A stretch of DNA of 64,000 nt. It comes from Candidatus Peribacteria bacterium RIFOXYB1_FULL_54_35. GTDB taxonomy: Bacteria > Patescibacteriota > Gracilibacteria > Peribacterales > Peribacteraceae. Made by a program: the position numbers and the translations under genes. The notes beneath the pieces are model-generated. The model was not told the DNA's origin. It saw only the letters and a list, made by a program, of their open reading frames with translations, and made no database searches. Location: contig MFYJ01000013.1 of NCBI GenBank assembly GCA_001787755.1, positions 83,130 to 147,129 of the forward strand, written 5' to 3'. Position 1 is the stretch's first letter. Each line of letters opens with the position of its first letter. This document shows positions 61,133 to 64,000 of this stretch, in pieces.

Positions 61133-62662
61133 TCTCGGCTCTTCTTGACTGGAAAATTGGAAAATCATAAAACCAAGAAAAAGCACAAAGAACAGAGAAA
61201 ACCACCGCCAAATGCTGCTTTTTTTGTTCGTCAAATGAAGCACATCGGTAACATCCATATCTACCCCAAGAATCGCAATAGTATCGCCACCCTCATTTTG
61301 GATGGGGGCATAGGCAGCTAAGTTAGTCCCCCACTCATCTGTTACAAAGTCATCTTCTGCGAAGGGCTCATTCGGAATAGCGTATTTAAGTAATGATTCT
61401 GGATAACTAATATCATAAAAAGTACCGGGGGCAACTACATCAACCTCAGCCATCCCTTCCTCCTGCATAGCCACTAATTCCCAACTGGAATCTGCATCAG
61501 CAACAAACTGCCAGAGCGTTTCTTGATCTGTAGGTCTCAGTACATAAACATATCGAATATTCTCATTCTGATCTCGAATCTGGTTCAGCTTCTCAAAAAT
61601 TCGTGAATACTCTGCAGTACCCATATCGCGCGCAAAATGAATTTTCTGGATATCATTTTCCGACAGCTCGGGCGCTGCGGTGGCAACGATTGAGAGGAGC
61701 CGCTCACCTACTTGCTGCTTTAGAGTCCTATACATATACAGATGCAGCGACTGTGCGATGACACCCGCAATAACAGCACACACAGCAAGCCCCACCAAAC
61801 CTTTCTTACTCCGGAATAACCATTTGACACCTGAATGAACGGAACTATTTGTGAGTGTATTTTCTTCTTCCAATGGACATTCATCTGCTCCTTTTTGACG
61901 TTTTGCAGTTACCTCAAACATCTCCCTCTCCGCCTCCGCCAGCTCCGGGTAATGGATAAAGCACGCCCGCTTCTGCTCATGATTAAAACAGGCAATGGAA
62001 TCCCCTGCTATCGCCTTCTCGAACGAGAGAGGGCACGCGGACTGCGGCACCAGCACCGTCTTCCTGAACTCAAACTGGTCCCTGGACTGGTAGCGCTTTC
62101 CGAGCGGGCATTCGTGCCCGACGACCCGGAGGAAAATTTTCCGTCTTTTGCGCTCACGCGCAAATTGCGCGCGGCACTCCCCCAGCGGATCTTCCTCCTC
62201 TTTGCAGAGCATGGGCAGATACAAAAAAAGCTCCTTGTCTGAGAGATCAAGGAGCTTCCCGTAGGCTTTCTTCAGGCCCTCCTCCCCCTCAAAATACTCA
62301 ATCTGGGGACGGGCGATATCCTGCTCGATGGAGCGGACGAAGGACTCGAAATCCTGCTCCTTCCTCCGGAGAATCTTCTGCTTCTCCTGAATGTCCTTCT
62401 TCATCCAGAGCCGGATGTCCTCCGGGGAAGCAAGGGCAAACTTTGGCGTATCATTCACCATTTCCCGCCGGAGAATCTTCCTTGTGAGCAGCTTCTTCAT
62501 CGCCTGGTCCAGCACCCCCGTGCTCTTGCCTGTTTTCGTGGCGAGTTCCCGCAGCGTCATGGCTTCCCCATGCAGGAGATGCCGGAGAGCGAGTACTTCT
62601 GTACTGGAAAACCCGGCCTCTTCCGTGAGATACTTCTCGATGCTGGAAGGTAAAGAATTCAT
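61094..62662 (-). CDS. Membrane-bound TrmB-HTH one-component regulator with PDC/Cache-like sensor
   Basis: This protein has 522 residues from MNSLPSSIEK. It has an N-terminal TrmB winged helix (LTEEAGFSSTEVLALRHLLHGEAMTLRELATKTGKSTGVLDQAMKKLL), a cytoplasmic domain (90-260) with several Cys, TM1 (about 287-309), an extracellular sensor (313-485) and TM2 (about 490-510). The sensor parallels that of the kinase at 58546-60018: RLLSIVATAAPELSENDIQKI, YVYVLRPTDQ...FVADADS and YAPIQNEGGDTIAILGVDMDV. Thus one extracellular cue may feed both a kinase and a DNA-binding protein. The EF-hand loop is absent here. The architecture resembles ToxR/CadC with a different HTH. The start is set by homology; the frame is open 13 codons further. 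Confidence 0.88.
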   Translation of the reverse strand: MNSLPSSIEKYLTEEAGFSSTEVLALRHLLHGEAMTLRELATKTGKSTGVLDQAMKKLLTRKILRREMVNDTPKFALASPEDIRLWMKKDIQEKQKILRRKEQDFESFVRSIEQDIARPQIEYFEGEEGLKKAYGKLLDLSDKELFLYLPMLCKEEEDPLGECRAQFARERKRRKIFLRVVGHECPLGKRYQSRDQFEFRKTVLVPQSACPLSFEKAIAGDSIACFNHEQKRACFIHYPELAEAEREMFEVTAKRQKGADECPLEEENTLTNSSVHSGVKWLFRSKKGLVGLAVCAVIAGVIAQSLHLYMYRTLKQQVGERLLSIVATAAPELSENDIQKIHFARDMGTAEYSRIFEKLNQIRDQNENIRYVYVLRPTDQETLWQFVADADSSWELVAMQEEGMAEVDVVAPGTFYDISYPESLLKYAIPNEPFAEDDFVTDEWGTNLAAYAPIQNEGGDTIAILGVDMDVTDVLHLTNKKSSIWRWFSLFFVLFLGFMIFQFSSQEEPRLRNQSDATKLVK

Positions 62663-62848
62663 AGCAAACGTGTAATATACAGCAATATTACATAAAGTCA
62701 AATCCTATTTTCTGCCCTTGCCTGAGAGCGCAATTGCGGCTTTCACCCATGCATCTGGAAATAGTACATGGAGAGGAGAAGTGGGCACAAGTGCCGGTTC
62801 TACGGCCCTTTGGAACCGGGAATTTGGCTTACAGAAGCGCAAAGTAAG
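62663..62848. promoter_or_regulatory. Intergenic region upstream of the TrmB-HTH gene
   Basis: The region contains TATATT 11 bases before the ATG at 62662 (minus strand), the likely promoter of the regulator. I see nothing else. Confidence 0.45.
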
Positions 62849-63085
62849 CTACACGATCCCCGGTTGCTGCCTCCTGAGCCTCCCAAGAAGAACAGAGACC
62901 GATTGCTCCTTCATCCGGCCGGCTGCCAGTTCCTCAAGCATGCGGAGCGCGCCGGAGAAGCGCAAGCGGAGCAGGCCGCAGAATTCCGCGTATGCCGCAT
63001 TCCAGCTGCAGATTGCCCGTTCGTAACGGCGCGGCCGTTCTTCCTGCTGCGCGCCGGAGCTCTGTTCCCACTGGTCACGGAGCAC
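62849..63085 (-). CDS. Possible small basic protein (78 aa)
   Basis: This frame has a GTG start 12 bases after the stop of the upstream gene, on the same strand. The product is rich in Arg, Glu, Gln and Leu (EQSSGAQQEERPRRYERAICSWNAAYAEFC) and likely helical. There is no recognised family. The tight spacing favours a third gene in the operon, but the GTG start and the high GC, which makes long chance frames common, keep this uncertain. Confidence 0.35.
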   Translation of the reverse strand: MLRDQWEQSSGAQQEERPRRYERAICSWNAAYAEFCGLLRLRFSGALRMLEELAAGRMKEQSVSVLLGRLRRQQPGIV

Positions 63086-63097
63086 CGGAAGGTTGTA

Positions 63098-63709
63098 TCA
63101 GAGGAGGTCGCGCTCGTGCGCGTCCATGAAGCAGTGGTAATGGAGGAAGCGCAGATCGTGACGGTACTTCTCCAGAATGCGCAGGAAGCCGCTGAAATAG
63201 GAATAGGGAGGACGTGCGGCTGCCGGAGGCTCTTCCTCTATGAACGCCAGCCACGCGGGCCTGGGCGGGGTGGCATGCTCAGACTCCCCGGGCAGATTCC
63301 CCGGGCGGAACAGGCGGCACGTTCCGTCTCCGGCGTGCTGCCACGCGCGGGCGATGGAGCGGAGGATACCGTACGGAGGGCAGCGCTCCAGCGCCGCAGC
63401 CTGCAGCATCCAGGCCCGGAGAAGAGAGGCACTGAACTGCCCCTTCCGGTCAATGATGCTCAGGTCGTGGAGCACGGCTGCTTCGTACCATGCGTCCCTG
63501 CGAATGAGCCCCCGGATGCGCATTGCCGTTTCTTCCGGCACCGCTTTCCGCATACCCGCCTCCGCGAGGACAGAGAAGAGGTCTCCCGCGAATGCCCCGT
63601 GGGAACGGTAGTCGCCCGGACGCGCGGGAGGGAGTTCCTCCAGGAGGAGCCGGATGCGCCCTGCAGAAGGAATAGCCGGCCCTGTGCGGGAACCGGCGGT
63701 ATCAGACAT
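63098..63709 (-). CDS. Hypothetical soluble protein in an operon
   Basis: This protein has 203 residues from MSDTAGSRTG, whose ATG overlaps the stop of the upstream gene by 8 bases (ATGTCTGA). It is mostly helical, with segments IRLLLEELPPARPGDYRSHGAFAGDLFSVLAEAGMRKAVPEETAMRIRGL and SYFSGFLRILEKYRHDLRFLHYHCFMDAHERDLL. I do not recognise the family. Coupling to the partial gene upstream implies a shared function or complex. Confidence 0.65.
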   Translation of the reverse strand: MSDTAGSRTGPAIPSAGRIRLLLEELPPARPGDYRSHGAFAGDLFSVLAEAGMRKAVPEETAMRIRGLIRRDAWYEAAVLHDLSIIDRKGQFSASLLRAWMLQAAALERCPPYGILRSIARAWQHAGDGTCRLFRPGNLPGESEHATPPRPAWLAFIEEEPPAAARPPYSYFSGFLRILEKYRHDLRFLHYHCFMDAHERDLL

Positions 63710-64000
63710 GCTGCGCACTGTAAATATCGCCGCCCGTGAGGCGGATCTTCGTGAGTTTCTTCAATTCGTTGATGTCATCCGGCATGCGGCGGACATCGCC
63801 GTCCCAGAGCGCAGCGAGTGTCATCGCATCCTCAAAGGCGAAGCCCGGACTTTCGGGACTCCCCGTTACGGGGCTCTCCCCCTCGTGCATCACGAGGCCG
63901 TTCGGCACGTACTTCTCCAGCGCCTGCCGAAAGAGCTGCATGCGGGAGCGGTTGACTGTTCCGTGCGCATCGAGAATGCCGAGATCCCGGAGGCGTTCTT
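63702..64000 (-). CDS. Partial gene of unknown function (5' end beyond window)
   Basis: The frame is open on the minus strand from the window edge (RLRDLGILDAHGTVNRSR...) to the stop at 63704-63702. The ATG at 63941 is in frame, but the reading continues upstream, so I treat it as partial. The visible 98 residues include YVPNGLVMHEGESPVTGSPESPGFAFEDAMTLAALWDGDVRRMPDDINELKKLTKIRLTGGDIYSAQHV. No motif is recognised. It is translationally coupled to the gene at 63098-63709. Confidence 0.6.
   Translation of the reverse strand, partial: ERLRDLGILDAHGTVNRSRMQLFRQALEKYVPNGLVMHEGESPVTGSPESPGFAFEDAMTLAALWDGDVRRMPDDINELKKLTKIRLTGGDIYSAQHV

Noticed and set aside
62768..63739. 323-codon + strand frame at the right end
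   Set aside because: The minus-strand genes are translationally coupled by an ATGTCTGA overlap and give more protein-like sequence. The + frame is rich in Arg, Pro and Cys, as expected of a shadow.
1..64000. UGA recoding as in Gracilibacteria/SR1
   Set aside because: Several clear genes (for example those ending at 3863, 19638 and 34869) end at TGA at the expected family position, and no recognisable gene contains an internal TGA.

Overview
The window looks like a chromosomal segment of an uncultivated bacterium of the Candidate Phyla Radiation (Patescibacteria), most plausibly a Peribacteria/Peregrinibacteria-type genome. The evidence is indirect: moderate GC, TGA used as a stop (so not a recoded Gracilibacteria/SR1 genome), a HerA/TraG-like ATPase of the type common in CPR genomes, SLH and thrombospondin-type-3 surface proteins, several TrmB-type regulators, a deoxyhypusine-synthase-like enzyme, and apparently leaderless promoters nearly everywhere. 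No rRNA, tRNA or marker gene is present, so the taxonomy is an inference.

Region 1 (1-29232) is the striking part: a head-to-tail array of 14 complete genes and one 3' fragment (all + strand) encoding cysteine-rich proteins of about 555-570 residues. Each has a zinc-ribbon pair at the N terminus, two Cys-rich repeat modules that each end in an LRxKxYCIxN signature, and a second zinc-ribbon pair at the C terminus. No signal peptide or membrane segment is visible. Two 9-codon stubs of lost copies remain at 13934-13963 and 29095-29124. A glycosyltransferase-like gene, two TrmB regulators, a small membrane protein and a possible 73-residue protein interrupt the array. The spacers are hairpins built from iterated short words, in a few families that alternate A/C for copies 2-7, as if a two-gene unit had been duplicated. 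I know of no function for this protein family.

Region 2 (29233-41707) holds ordinary genes: a conjugation-type ATPase, a ZIP metal transporter, PgpA, a helical protein of unknown function, Ogt, an O-antigen-ligase-like protein, an SLH protein and a DMT exporter. It also contains an approximately 750-nt gene-free stretch (about 34980-35740) full of long perfect hairpins and ending in an intrinsic terminator, a strong candidate for a large structured non-coding RNA, and two copies of a MITE-like element with 14-bp terminal inverted repeats.

Region 3 (41997-52154) encodes cell-surface proteins (SLH plus Cys-rich; TSP3 repeats plus membrane anchor; SLH plus polysaccharide-lyase-like), a polyamine pair (SpeD-like decarboxylase and DHS-like enzyme), and a cassette (XRE regulator plus two methyltransferases) bounded by 24-bp perfect direct repeats. 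A run of four small membrane proteins follows.

Region 4 (52169-64000) has a 1769-residue protein with a planctomycete-like LEPRxLL-type N-terminal motif and a Vps62-like C-terminal domain, a DMT exporter, a histidine kinase with an EF-hand in its sensor, agmatinase, and a membrane-bound TrmB-HTH protein that carries a paralogue of the kinase's sensor. A partly seen operon of unknown genes closes the window. Agmatinase, the SpeD-like protein and the DHS-like protein could together form a route from arginine to homospermidine.
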